This document shows positions 29,103-37,844 of a DNA stretch of 64,000 nt, piece after piece (within the stretch, counting starts at the first letter, position 1; every line of letters starts with the position of its first letter). The notes under the pieces were generated by a model. That model saw only the letters and a list, made by a program, of their open reading frames with translations. It searched no databases and was not told the DNA's origin. The position numbers were made by a program, and so were the translations under genes. Source of the DNA: Psychrosphaera haliotis (GTDB taxonomy: Bacteria; Pseudomonadota; Gammaproteobacteria; Enterobacterales; Alteromonadaceae); NCBI RefSeq assembly GCF_009728465.1, contig NZ_WOCD01000005.1:496001-560000 (forward strand). Direction: 5' to 3'.

Positions 29103-30623
29103 ATGTCTACACAAAAGAATAATCCAGACATTCTATTTAACAACACCTATATCAAATACTTGCCTGAACTAGGCGCAGTGATTAATCCCGCAAAATTTAA
29201 CAAGCCAAGTTGGCTTATTACCAGTATTGATACAGCAGAGCTATTAAGTTCGCCTTCGTTTCCGTCTCTTCAATGGCTAAGTGAAAGTTCTTTAGATTGG
29301 TTTGCTGGTAAATCATTGGTAAGCGGAGCTCAACCTTTTGCACAAAAATATACTGGTCACCAGTTTGGCCACTACAACCCACAACTAGGTGATGGTCGTG
29401 GCGTACTGCTCGGTGAAGTAGAATCTAGCCATGGTCGTTTTGATATCCACGTAAAAGGGGCAGGACAAACGCCCTACTCTAGATTTGGTGATGGCAGAGC
29501 TGTGGTTCGCAGCAGTATTCGTGAGTTTTTGGCCTCTGAGGCATTACATCATTTAGGTATTCCTACCTCTCGAGCATTAGGTGTATTTACCACTGGCGAA
29601 CAAGTTCAAAGAGAAACGATTGAACAAGGTGCTGCACTAATACGAGTATGCCCGAGCCATATCCGCTTTGGCCATTTTGAAAATGCCTTTCATCATGGTG
29701 ACACCGACTTACAAACCCGACTGGTTGAATATTGTATAAATCACGTGTTACCGAAAGAACACTCTGATTTAGTCGAGCTGTATAAGGCTGATGCTTCCGA
29801 CGTTAGCATTGAAGAAAAAACGCGTCTATTGTTTCGCTTTACCATAAAACGTACTGCTGAAATGGTGGCTAAATGGCAAGCTCATGGTTTTTGCCATGGC
29901 GTAATGAACACCGACAACATGTCTATTTTAGGCCTTACTTTTGACTATGGTCCGTTTGGCTTTTTAGACCAATATAATCCACAACACATTTGCAATCACT
30001 CTGATCACACCGGTCGATATGCTTTCGACGAGCAGCCCGGCGTTGCCTTGTGGAACTTAAATGTACTAGGCCACTCTTTGTCAGGCTTACTTGATGGACC
30101 AATTTTACGAGCTGAGCTGGAGCAATATCAGCCTCATTTATTAGCCGAATATTCAAATTTAATGCGTCAAAAAATGGGTTTTGCAAAACATAAAACCGAC
30201 GATCGTATCCTACTTGGCGAGCTTCTATCGTTAATGCAGGAAAACAAAGCCGACTATTCAATTGTTTGGCGCACACTGAGCGAAATGGACAATGTCATTG
30301 TTGAAAGCAACAAGTTTACCGACCTGTTTATCGATAGAGACGCGGCACTTAAATGGCTAAAGAAATACAGTAATCGCCTTACAATAGAAACACGCAGCGA
30401 TGAAAAACGAACCCAAACAATGCAAGCCATTAACCCTAAATATATATTACGCAATTATTTAGCACAGCAAGTCATAGAAGCTTCCGAACAGGGTGACAAC
30501 AGACCTCTTGAAGAACTTTATTCAGTACTAAAACGTCCATACGATTCTCAACCAGAGTACTCACGTTACGCACAACATCCACCAGCATGGAGTGAAGAGC
30601 TGAGCATTTCGTGTAGCAGTTAG
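29103..30623 (+). CDS. selO: Protein adenylyltransferase SelO (YdiU)
   Basis: Pseudokinase-fold enzyme that transfers AMP to protein Ser/Thr/Tyr. Conserved blocks are GDGRAVVRSSIREFLASEA, HGVMNTDNMSILG and LDYGPFGF-type DYGPFGFLDQY. The protein ends in SCSS, where the third-last residue is the conserved cysteine that is selenocysteine in animals. The length of 506 aa is slightly longer than E. coli's 478. It is divergent from the cytochrome gene and 136 bp upstream of glmU. Confidence 0.94.
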   Translation: MSTQKNNPDILFNNTYIKYLPELGAVINPAKFNKPSWLITSIDTAELLSSPSFPSLQWLSESSLDWFAGKSLVSGAQPFAQKYTGHQFGHYNPQLGDGRGVLLGEVESSHGRFDIHVKGAGQTPYSRFGDGRAVVRSSIREFLASEALHHLGIPTSRALGVFTTGEQVQRETIEQGAALIRVCPSHIRFGHFENAFHHGDTDLQTRLVEYCINHVLPKEHSDLVELYKADASDVSIEEKTRLLFRFTIKRTAEMVAKWQAHGFCHGVMNTDNMSILGLTFDYGPFGFLDQYNPQHICNHSDHTGRYAFDEQPGVALWNLNVLGHSLSGLLDGPILRAELEQYQPHLLAEYSNLMRQKMGFAKHKTDDRILLGELLSLMQENKADYSIVWRTLSEMDNVIVESNKFTDLFIDRDAALKWLKKYSNRLTIETRSDEKRTQTMQAINPKYILRNYLAQQVIEASEQGDNRPLEELYSVLKRPYDSQPEYSRYAQHPPAWSEELSISCSS

Positions 30624-30759
30624 GAAATATTAAAAGAAAGTAAGCGTGCACTTACGTTCAATAAAACAGTAATATAAAAGCGCTATTGTGTACACTTAAG
30701 CATTGAGATTTTAGCCGCTGTAAACGTATAATGACGGCATCAATAAAGGAACTTATTAA

Positions 30760-32121
30760 ATGAACTTATCAGTAGTTATTTTAGCGGCCGGTAAAGGCAC
30801 GCGCATGAAATCTAGCCTTCCAAAGGTTTTACATCCTGTTGCCCATAAACCTATGGTGCAACACGTTATCGATGCATCGAAGGCACTTAATTCAGACAAC
30901 ATTACTATGGTTTATGGCCACGGTGGTGATCAGTTAAAAGAAGCCCTTTCTTCAAACAAAGTGCATTGGGCGCTTCAAGCTGAACAAAAAGGCACAGGTC
31001 ACGCAGTTAAAGTCGCTGACGAATTTATGCCTGACGACCAAACCATTCTAATTCTTTACGGCGACGTACCGCTTATTCAAACAGAGACGTTAGAACGTTT
31101 GTTAGCTGTGAAACCTGAAAAAGGCATTGCACTTTTAACGGTTAAACTAGATAACCCAACGGGTTATGGCCGTATTGTTCGTGATGAAAATGACAAAGTT
31201 GTTGGCATCATTGAGCAAAAAGACGCGAACCCAGAGCAACTTCTAATTAATGAAGTGAACACTGGCATTATGGCGGTAAACGGTGACTTGTTAAAAGGCT
31301 GGTTAGCCAACTTGTCTAGCGATAACGCGCAAGGTGAGTACTATCTAACTGACGTCATTGCGATGGCGAATGAAGCAGGTTATGTCATCAACACGGCTCA
31401 TCCAGAAAGTGGCATTGAAGTAGAAGGCGCTAACAATCGTGTTCAACTTGCTACGTTAGAGCGTGAATATCAACGTCGTGCAGCAGAGCAGTTAATGTTA
31501 TCTGGCGCTTCAATGCGTGACCCAGCTCGAATAGACGTTCGTGGTGACGTGACGGTAGGTCATGATGTGTCGTTAGACGTCAACGTGGTTTTTGAAGGCA
31601 CTGTTGTTCTAGGCGACAACGTAACCGTTGGCCCAAACTGTGTACTAAAAGATTGTGTCATTGAGAGCGGTGCTACTATTGAAGCTAACTCTTTAGTTGA
31701 CGATGCAAAAGTAGGGGCGAATGCTCAAATTGGTCCATTTGCTCGTTTACGTCCTGGTGCAATTGTTGGCAATAAAGCCAAAGTTGGTAACTTTGTTGAA
31801 ATGAAAAAGTCAGTACTTGGCGAAGGTTCAAAAGCAAACCACTTCTCTTATTTAGGCGATGCGACAATTGGCGCTGGCGTAAACATTGGTGCAGGCGTGA
31901 TTACGGCCAATTACGACGGTGTGAATAAGTTTAAAACGGATATTAAAGACAACGCATTTATTGGTACAAACTCAACGTTAGTGGCGCCAATTACCATTGA
32001 AGAAAACGGATTTGTTGCAGCCGGCTCAACGGTGACTAAAAACATCGACAAAGATGGTCTTGCAATTGCGCGTGGCAAACAGCGCAATATTGACGGTTGG
32101 AAGCGCCCTACAAAGGGCTAG
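30760..32121 (+). CDS. glmU: Bifunctional GlmU (GlcN-1-P acetyltransferase / UDP-GlcNAc pyrophosphorylase)
   Basis: Makes UDP-GlcNAc for peptidoglycan and LPS. The N-terminal uridylyltransferase begins [19 protein letters not shown]. The C-terminal half is a left-handed beta helix of hexapeptide repeats with the acetyltransferase region [11 protein letters not shown] and [11 protein letters not shown]. It is 453 aa, a normal length. AAAGGA precedes the ATG. Related genomes often have glmU directly before deoR-glmS; here about 5 kb intervenes. Confidence 0.97.
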   Translation: MNLSVVILAAGKGTRMKSSLPKVLHPVAHKPMVQHVIDASKALNSDNITMVYGHGGDQLKEALSSNKVHWALQAEQKGTGHAVKVADEFMPDDQTILILYGDVPLIQTETLERLLAVKPEKGIALLTVKLDNPTGYGRIVRDENDKVVGIIEQKDANPEQLLINEVNTGIMAVNGDLLKGWLANLSSDNAQGEYYLTDVIAMANEAGYVINTAHPESGIEVEGANNRVQLATLEREYQRRAAEQLMLSGASMRDPARIDVRGDVTVGHDVSLDVNVVFEGTVVLGDNVTVGPNCVLKDCVIESGATIEANSLVDDAKVGANAQIGPFARLRPGAIVGNKAKVGNFVEMKKSVLGEGSKANHFSYLGDATIGAGVNIGAGVITANYDGVNKFKTDIKDNAFIGTNSTLVAPITIEENGFVAAGSTVTKNIDKDGLAIARGKQRNIDGWKRPTKG

Positions 32122-32145
32122 CGGCTTGTTTCTTCGTTAAAATCC

Positions 32146-32178
32146 ATACGCCAGGGAATACTAAATTCACTGGCGTAT
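32146..32178 (+). terminator. Hairpin after glmU, weak terminator
   Basis: Perfect 9-bp arms ATACGCCAG (32146-32154) and CTGGCGTAT (32170-32178) with an inner GAAT/ATTC pairing. Only a poor T-stretch follows, so termination would be weak or the stem protects the 3' end. Confidence 0.6.
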
Positions 32179-32217
32179 ATTTACTAGTCAAAAAATTCAA
32201 CGTCATTACGAAACTAG

Positions 32218-32436
32218 CTACTTGTCACCCTTAACTGCCAACTCAAAAAGATCTTCAACAGCTACACCAAAATAGTTTGCGAGCTTTAACGCAATGACTA
32301 CTGAGGGCGTAAAACGACCTGTTTCAACAGTACTAATTGTTTTTCGTGAAACGCTTATCGCATCGGCTAACTCCTGTTGTGATACCTTTTTATCACTCCT
32401 GAATCGTGCAATATCGTTTCGTAAAAAATCAGTCAT
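32218..32436 (-). CDS. Small Xre/Cro-type HTH regulator
   Basis: A 72-aa protein that is little more than a helix-turn-helix domain (VSQQELADAISVSRKTISTVETGRFTPS). Such short Xre proteins usually repress their own operon. It overlaps by 8 nt the end of the membrane-protein gene before it, so the two are one transcript. The downstream position after a membrane protein is a common arrangement in small regulatory pairs of unknown purpose. Confidence 0.88.
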   Translation of the reverse strand: MTDFLRNDIARFRSDKKVSQQELADAISVSRKTISTVETGRFTPSVVIALKLANYFGVAVEDLFELAVKGDK

Positions 32437-32896
32437 TGTTACCTCTTAGCTTTATAAGAATTGTCAACCCAAAAGAAAAAAGCATAACACCTATTATCGC
32501 TTGGCAAACTTGATTTACTGAAGCCGCTTCATTAGTAATTGAACTTCCATAAAGAGAAAATACAATAAGCGTGGTTAACGACATCGTCCAAGAGTACTTA
32601 TAAGCCTTTTCATTGATATGGTTAAAAAACTCATCCTCGAAATTTGAGAACCAATAGTTTTTACTATCCACTTTTTTTCCAGCCTTTATTTGTTTAACCA
32701 GACTTACAATTAGTCCAATAAACAAAGCTAAAAATATTAATACCTTAGCTGTAATCAAAGACTCACCTCCTAAAGATGTGGACTTTAAAATATCACTAAT
32801 AACTGGCAGTAAAATAATACTACCAGCGAAAAAACCCAATAGGCCTGTTTGCTTTAAAAGAATCTCTTCGTTAATTGGTGTTGATTGTGCAGTCAT
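32429..32896 (-). CDS. Four-helix membrane protein paired with the Xre regulator
   Basis: A 155-aa protein with hydrophobic segments at about residues 17-36, 47-66, 100-118 and 128-147 and a charged middle loop. No family recognised. It is cotranscribed with the Xre gene (8-nt overlap). Function unknown. A toxin-like role can be imagined for such pairs but nothing in the sequence shows it. Confidence 0.75.
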   Translation of the reverse strand: MTAQSTPINEEILLKQTGLLGFFAGSIILLPVISDILKSTSLGGESLITAKVLIFLALFIGLIVSLVKQIKAGKKVDSKNYWFSNFEDEFFNHINEKAYKYSWTMSLTTLIVFSLYGSSITNEAASVNQVCQAIIGVMLFSFGLTILIKLRGNND

Positions 32897-32928
32897 ATCT
32901 AAATCCTTAATTTTATTTATCTAAATTT

Positions 32929-32964
32929 GTAACCCCTAGGTATCAAAAGATACCCTAGGGTTAC
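32929..32964. promoter_or_regulatory. 36-bp near-perfect palindrome upstream of the membrane-protein/Xre pair
   Basis: Arms of 16 nt, beginning GTAACCC (32929) and ending GGGTTAC (32964), pair almost completely around an AAAA loop with one bulge on each side. It lies 33 bp ahead of the minus-strand start at 32896, where an operator for the Xre protein would be expected. It could instead be a terminator-like stem; there is no T-run. Confidence 0.6.
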
Positions 32965-33118
32965 ATTAAGATCAAGAGCCCAGTTTAAATAAAATGATTT
33001 TATTTTGAGCAACTCCAAACATACGAGTCACAAAAGGACATGGCTAAATGAAATTCTATATGGACTATCAGAGTGTTATATTACTTGCTTGATTCACGTT
33101 TGATTATTAGAGGTTACT

Positions 33119-33370
33119 TTGGCCAAACCGAATGCAAAAGCGCCAGATAAGTCGGTGACTATTTACTGCAAAAAGTGTCAGCACATCCTTTTTAAATACA
33201 AAAAAGGTGGCAAAGGTGCGTTGATAAAGTGTTTTAAAGAGAGAATTACAAAGGATTATACAACGGAGAATTGTACCTGCCCTCAGTGCAACAGTGTGTT
33301 TGCTCGTGACACCTTAGTGAGGGGCACGCCTGCTTTTAAATTTATTGGTGGAAAGGTCTGGTTTAAATAA
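33119..33370 (+). CDS. Small zinc-ribbon protein
   Basis: An 83-aa basic protein with four cysteines in two pairs (YCKKC at about residue 16-20 and CTCPQC near 54-58), the spacing of a zinc ribbon. It starts at TTG 33119 with GAGG at 33110-33113; no in-frame ATG gives both cysteine pairs. No named family recognised; possibly nucleic-acid binding. Its stop is adjacent to that of the convergent AlkD-like gene (1 bp between). Confidence 0.6.
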   Translation: MAKPNAKAPDKSVTIYCKKCQHILFKYKKGGKGALIKCFKERITKDYTTENCTCPQCNSVFARDTLVRGTPAFKFIGGKVWFK

Positions 33371-33371
33371 C

Positions 33372-34070
33372 CTAAGCAATGCCCAGCTTTTTCTTCAGAT
33401 AATCACTAGTGAGATGTTTTACGACATCAAATGGATCACACTTCTGACCATCTTCATTAAAGTCTATTGGACCAATGCGTTCAGCAACGTCTAACGCTGC
33501 ACGATTAAGCTCTAAGTTTCGCTTGCCGATGCCCATTAACGCGCCGCCCATCGCCAACTGAACACGTTTTGACTCTTTGTCTGCATTCTTATTTATATTA
33601 CTGATCACAGACAAGAAAAACTCATCGGTATAAACCTTCGCTTTTTTCTTAGACAATTCGTAAATCAATCCGTAGGCACAACTGCGTCGAACTTCATCAT
33701 CACTATTGAGCCACGACTTTGCTACTTCAAACGCCACTGAAGATTTAGCGAGCGTCGCGTCGCATGAAGAAAAAACATGACGCAACATGCCACTATTAAG
33801 TTCTTCAACTTGTTGTTCTGCTTGCTCTGTGGTTATTTGCTTTGGATCGTCTATTAACAGCCCAAGTACTTTAGCGTCGTAATTATCCGTCGCCCACAAT
33901 TCATGCGCCAACGGACGGTTTTTACCTATTTGTTTAGCCAGTTTGCGCTGTACTGTTAATCCAATACCAAAACTAGACAAACCGCCTGTCTCCGTTAACT
34001 TTTGCCAGTTTTCAATGCCACGCGGGTTTTTGTTTTGCTCTAGTAATTCAAACACTTGTGCTTTATTCAT
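33372..34070 (-). CDS. AlkC/AlkD-like HEAT-repeat DNA alkylation repair protein
   Basis: A 232-aa all-helical protein resembling the DNA alkylation repair glycosylase-like family, with repeats such as AKSWLNSDDEVRRSCAYGLIYELS. AAGGTC precedes ATG 34070; the frame is open to 34151. Members bind alkylated DNA, although many paralogues have no shown activity and the key catalytic residues cannot be confirmed here. It is the last gene of a minus-strand group with a small lipoprotein and a 56-aa membrane protein. Confidence 0.7.
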   Translation of the reverse strand: MNKAQVFELLEQNKNPRGIENWQKLTETGGLSSFGIGLTVQRKLAKQIGKNRPLAHELWATDNYDAKVLGLLIDDPKQITTEQAEQQVEELNSGMLRHVFSSCDATLAKSSVAFEVAKSWLNSDDEVRRSCAYGLIYELSKKKAKVYTDEFFLSVISNINKNADKESKRVQLAMGGALMGIGKRNLELNRAALDVAERIGPIDFNEDGQKCDPFDVVKHLTSDYLKKKLGIA

Positions 34071-34086
34071 CGTTGACCTTTTGGTA

Positions 34087-34299
34087 TTACTTTTGACATT
34101 GACATCGAACTTCACCGCTCGATGTTTGCCACTCAATATAATGTCTACCATCTAGGTCTGCACAGCTCACCGCAATAGTTTGGCAGTGGCTGTTTTTTTC
34201 AACTTTGCTGTCGTAAATATTTTCTAATGTTGTTTCAGCAACAACGGCACAACCACTCATTAATAACGCAACACATAATGTAATCAATTTTTTCATCAT
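34087..34299 (-). CDS. Small cysteine-rich lipoprotein
   Basis: A 70-aa product with signal peptide and lipobox LMSGC (Cys17), then a short domain with four more cysteines (HCQTIAVSC and VRCQCQK) likely to form disulfides. AAAGGA precedes the start. It ends 16 bp before the AlkD-like start. No family known. Confidence 0.7.
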   Translation of the reverse strand: MMKKLITLCVALLMSGCAVVAETTLENIYDSKVEKNSHCQTIAVSCADLDGRHYIEWQTSSGEVRCQCQK

Positions 34300-34314
34300 A
34301 AATCCTTTTAGCTC

Positions 34315-34485
34315 TTACTGCGAAAGTAAGAAAAACCCTAGACCAGCAAACATGGCTAAGCCAATGATTACCATTGCGGTCAATGTTTTTGATTGAGTCA
34401 TAGACTTCAATAAAGCAAACTCTGTTAATGTGCCAGTAAACAACATAGCCGTTGTTTTTAAATCATCTTTAGTCTGCTTTTCCAT
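34315..34485 (-). CDS. 56-aa single-helix membrane protein
   Basis: A short frame from ATG 34485 to TAA 34315. The N-terminal 30 residues are polar (MEKQTKDDLKTT...), followed by one strong membrane helix (TAMVIIGLAMFAGLGFFLL) and a 2-residue tail. AAGGATG lies 5 nt ahead of the ATG. It fits neatly between the lipoprotein and DUF3087 genes on the same strand, which supports it being real. Function unknown; single-helix proteins of this size often modulate membrane enzymes. Confidence 0.7.
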   Translation of the reverse strand: MEKQTKDDLKTTAMLFTGTLTEFALLKSMTQSKTLTAMVIIGLAMFAGLGFFLLSQ

Positions 34486-34562
34486 TCAAACATCCTTAAT
34501 TCGTTTTAAATTACTTTACTGTTTATCGACTTCAAATACTGACAGAAAAATGGCTAGCAAGT

Positions 34563-35069
34563 TCAAAATCTTTGTAACAACTCTTGTTTATAGTCTTCTA
34601 CATTAACTTCTAGTCTTAGCTCTTCGAGCTTTTCTTTAAGTTCATTTGATTTTTTATTAAGCGCGCTAATCGTGATGGTATTGTCGTCTAAGTTATAAAG
34701 TTGTTCACAGGCTTTATAATAAAAAGTCATTATGAGCATGGCATCCACATTGTCATCTTCAATCGCGGCTTCAATTTTTTTTTGCTTACGATAAATAAAG
34801 TTTATCTGTTGTTTAAGGCGCCAAACATAATAAGCCTCAGCTAAAAATGGGTGTTCTTTATACCTATTAAGTAATGACCCAACAATAATCATACCGAATA
34901 CAACACCCATCACGTTGAGCCAAAAGTGGGTACCTTCTCTATCAGTAAAAAAGTAAATAGCGGTCTGGGAAATACCCAACGACAAACCAGCAAAGCTTAC
35001 GATGCTGATAAATATAATAATATTTAAGTGTTTTCGGTAGGTTTGTTTGTCTATAGATTCAAGTTTCAT
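34563..35069 (-). CDS. DUF3087-family membrane protein
   Basis: A 168-aa inner-membrane protein with two helices (about residues 15-40 and 52-70) followed by a long coiled, charged C-terminus. The start MKLESIDKQTYRKHLN and the block HPFLAEAYYVWRLKQQINFIYRK match DUF3087 as I remember it. Role unknown. It is divergent from the LytTR gene with only 22 bp between the outermost possible starts. Confidence 0.7.
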   Translation of the reverse strand: MKLESIDKQTYRKHLNIIIFISIVSFAGLSLGISQTAIYFFTDREGTHFWLNVMGVVFGMIIVGSLLNRYKEHPFLAEAYYVWRLKQQINFIYRKQKKIEAAIEDDNVDAMLIMTFYYKACEQLYNLDDNTITISALNKKSNELKEKLEELRLEVNVEDYKQELLQRF

Positions 35070-35091
35070 TTGAGATATTCTACTAAATATA

Positions 35092-36061
35092 ATGGATAAA
35101 ATTGACTTACCACAGTTTAACTTAAAGTATTTATTATTAGGGAATTATGTTAGCGTTTTTAAATGGATATATTACTGCACAGACAACATGTTACTTTTAA
35201 ATAATACGATGCAAGCTCGCCTCTATTTACAAAAGCGCGCTTTTTTCATCTCCTTTTTCACCGTTGCTGTGCTATTCATTTTTCAACCGTTTGGGACTTA
35301 CGAGTCGCAAGATTCCTTTAAGTATTTAAAACTCACCGGTTATGGGCTTGCTACGTTTCTTTGCCATAATTGTGTCTGGGCTCATTGAGTTGCAGTTAAC
35401 TCGCTTTAAGTCTCAATATAGGCTTTATCCCGTTGGGATATTAGTTATGAACTTAATCATCGCGGCCGTTTTTAATCACAGTTACTTTGTCGTCGCCATC
35501 CTAGAACAGTGGCATTGGGGCAACCAACTAATGTTTGTTATTTATGTCTCTGCCATTGCTACTTTCCCATTGTCTATCATGTATATACAAGAGCAAAGTC
35601 GCCAAGGCATTAAGCAAGAAGCTACTCAAGGCACAAAAACGAGCAGTCTTGAAGATCAAGCAAAAACACTAGACCCTACAAATGAACGAGCCAACGTACA
35701 TACCACTGGGTTTACCTTGTATGGCGACAACAAAACAGAGCAACTTACTCTAACGATTGAAGAGCTGGTTTACCTCAAAGCGGCTGACAACTATTGTGAT
35801 ATTTACACTTATAAAAATGAGATGCTACACACCACGGTACTGAGAATTCCTTTGTCCCGTGCAATAGAACAGATTCCTTCAAATAAAGGGATCATTAAGT
35901 GCCATCGCTCTTATGCCGTCAATTTATCATTTGTGAAAAGTAGCTCAGGCAATGCCAATGGATTACAACTAGCCTTAAACGTGACTGAAGAGAACATACC
36001 GGTATCTCGTAAATTTGTGGATGCCATAAAACAGTCTTTGTTGGCCACCACAGACACCTAG
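35092..36061 (+). pseudogene. LytTR-domain membrane regulator with a +1 frameshift
   Basis: Membrane-anchored DNA-binding regulator: four N-terminal helices, then a LytTR domain (EELVYLKAADNYCDIYTY to NIPVSRKF). The first frame ends at 35388, the second runs on to 36061. Removing one T of the TTT in ACGTTTCT (about 35355-35357) joins TGYGLATF to FAIIVSGLIEL inside the third helix. The restored length is 322 aa from 35092, or 283 aa from the likelier ATG 35209. LytTR membrane proteins often control adjacent genes; a CPBP protease gene follows. Either the base is an error or the DNA-binding half is now untethered. Confidence 0.85.
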
Positions 36062-36184
36062 TCATTCGCCCCTAATAAGCGCAAACAGCCCAAAAAAAGG
36101 GCTTTCACCCCTGTCCCATTGCTGAGAATGAAAGCCTATCTCACACTTCACCTCGTTAATTAAATTTCATTGAGGAAAGTGAAA

Positions 36185-37001
36185 ATGAACAAAAATATAA
36201 AAGCTATATTACTTCTTATCGTATTCGTGTGTTGCCACTTATTCATGCGCAGTCTTTTTCCTTCAGAGTGGGTAAGCACTCTACGTGAATTAGATACTGG
36301 CTCGGGCGTTGTTTTGTCTTTGGTCAGTTGGCTCTTTATTTTTGGGCCTTTTGTCGTATTAACGTTAATCCTGTTTAGAAACGAAGACTGGTTAACCACA
36401 CTTGGCTTACGCTCTGACAATGGCAAATGGTATTTTAAAGCTGCTGTCATAACCTGTATACCAATGTGTATTGGCTATGCTCACTTATCAACAAGCTTAG
36501 ATCTATCACTCGCTAATATCTTAACTGGCTCAGTGTACCCTGCCTTTTTCGAAGAAATCATTTTCAGAGGTGTTCTATTTGGGCTGCTGTTTAGAATTTG
36601 TAAGTGGGGATTTGTGCCGGCAGCATTGGTCAGCTCACTGATTTTTGGATTTGGTCATCTATACCAAACTAACGATGTTATGTCTGGACTCATGATGTTC
36701 GGGTTTATGGCGATCGCAGGTTTCTTGGTTTGCTTGGTTGTATTGTGAATGTGGCTATCGAATTTGGTACCCAATGTGGATGCACTTCATTATGAACGCA
36801 GCCTACGGCATATTTGGTATGTCAGGTGGTGCAATGGGAGAAGCGGATGCCAATATATTTAAAGCCTCTGCCATTGTATTGAGCATCGTTTATGTCACTT
36901 GGTTAATTAAAAATGGTAAGAAAAGAGAAGTAACAAAACAGCGCTTGTTTAAAAACAGAGAGGCCGAGGTTACTTTTCAATCAAATAGAGTGACCGCTTA
37001 G
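36185..37001 (+). pseudogene. CPBP-family intramembrane metalloprotease with a +1 frameshift
   Basis: Abi/CAAX-type membrane protease. Motif 1 (FFEEIIFRG), motif 2 (FGFGHLYQ) and, in the second frame, the motif 3-like region (WMHFIMNAAYG) are present. The first frame ends at 36748, the second runs to 37001. Dropping one G of the GG at 36727-36728 gives AGFLFAWLYCE, the expected helix. The restored product would be 271 aa. AGGAAAG precedes ATG 36185. It follows the LytTR gene by about 120 bp and may be its target. Protease versus scaffold role is unknown. Confidence 0.85.
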
Positions 37002-37072
37002 GTAAAGTTATTGTTTATTTTTGTTACGTTTTGACTATAATACTTTCGGTTCGAAACTTAAGTCGGAAGAAA

Positions 37073-37834
37073 ATGGTCCAGAAACGTAACACTCAATCCC
37101 GTCGTCGTGCAATTGTTGATAAGGTAATTGCCTTTCAAGAAGTGTCCGTTGAACAGTTAAAAGATGAGTTCAATACGTCTGAGGTCACTATTCGTAAAGA
37201 CTTATCAGCGCTTGAAGCCAATGGTTTATTGTTACGCAAATATGGCGGTGCAGTGGCATTGCCAACTGAATCTTCAGAGCTCACAAACACTGACGTTTCA
37301 AAAACGAAACAAGCGATAGGTAAAGCGGCGGCGGCTCTTATTAAAGATCACAACCGAATTGTTATTGATAGCGGAAGTACAACGTCCGCTTTATTAGAAC
37401 ATGCTCAATCCGTTCGCGGTTTAGTGGTAATGACAAATTCAATTTCCGTTGCGAATCGTATTCTAGAATTAGAAAACGAACCTACCTTATTAATGACCGG
37501 CGGTACGTGGGATGCTCAATCTCACTCATTGCAAGGTCAATTCGCTGAAAACATGTTACGTGCCTATAATTTTGACCAAGCGTTTTTAGGCGCATCAGGT
37601 TTAGACGTTGAGCGTGGCACAACTACATTTAATGAGCTAACAAATCTAAGTCGAACCATGGCCAATGTATCGCAGCAAGTTATTGTTATGGCCGAGTCTG
37701 AAAAGTTAGACCGAAAGATACCCAATTTAGAATTAGCATGGGAACACATAGATATTCTAGTGACCGATGCTGACATTAATATCGACAGTGAGCGAAAAAT
37801 TACCGCTCACAATGTCCAAGTAATTAAAGTTTAA
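37073..37834 (+). CDS. DeoR-family regulator upstream of glmS
   Basis: A 253-aa regulator: N-terminal DeoR winged helix (VSVEQLKDEFNTSEVTIRKDLSALEANGLLLRKYGGAV), then the sugar-phosphate sensor domain (VIDSGSTTSALLEH, MTNSISVANRIL). ATG 37073 has GGAAG at the right spacing; the frame is open from 37031. It lies 10 bp upstream of glmS and probably controls it in response to an amino-sugar phosphate (inferred from position and family). Confidence 0.9.
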   Translation: MVQKRNTQSRRRAIVDKVIAFQEVSVEQLKDEFNTSEVTIRKDLSALEANGLLLRKYGGAVALPTESSELTNTDVSKTKQAIGKAAAALIKDHNRIVIDSGSTTSALLEHAQSVRGLVVMTNSISVANRILELENEPTLLMTGGTWDAQSHSLQGQFAENMLRAYNFDQAFLGASGLDVERGTTTFNELTNLSRTMANVSQQVIVMAESEKLDRKIPNLELAWEHIDILVTDADINIDSERKITAHNVQVIKV

Positions 37835-37844
37835 GGATTAAATT

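Noticed and set aside
32218-37001. Accessory segment as a known defence island or prophage
   Set aside because: No restriction, nuclease, reverse transcriptase, integrase or phage structural genes are present; the CPBP protease and Xre alone are not enough.
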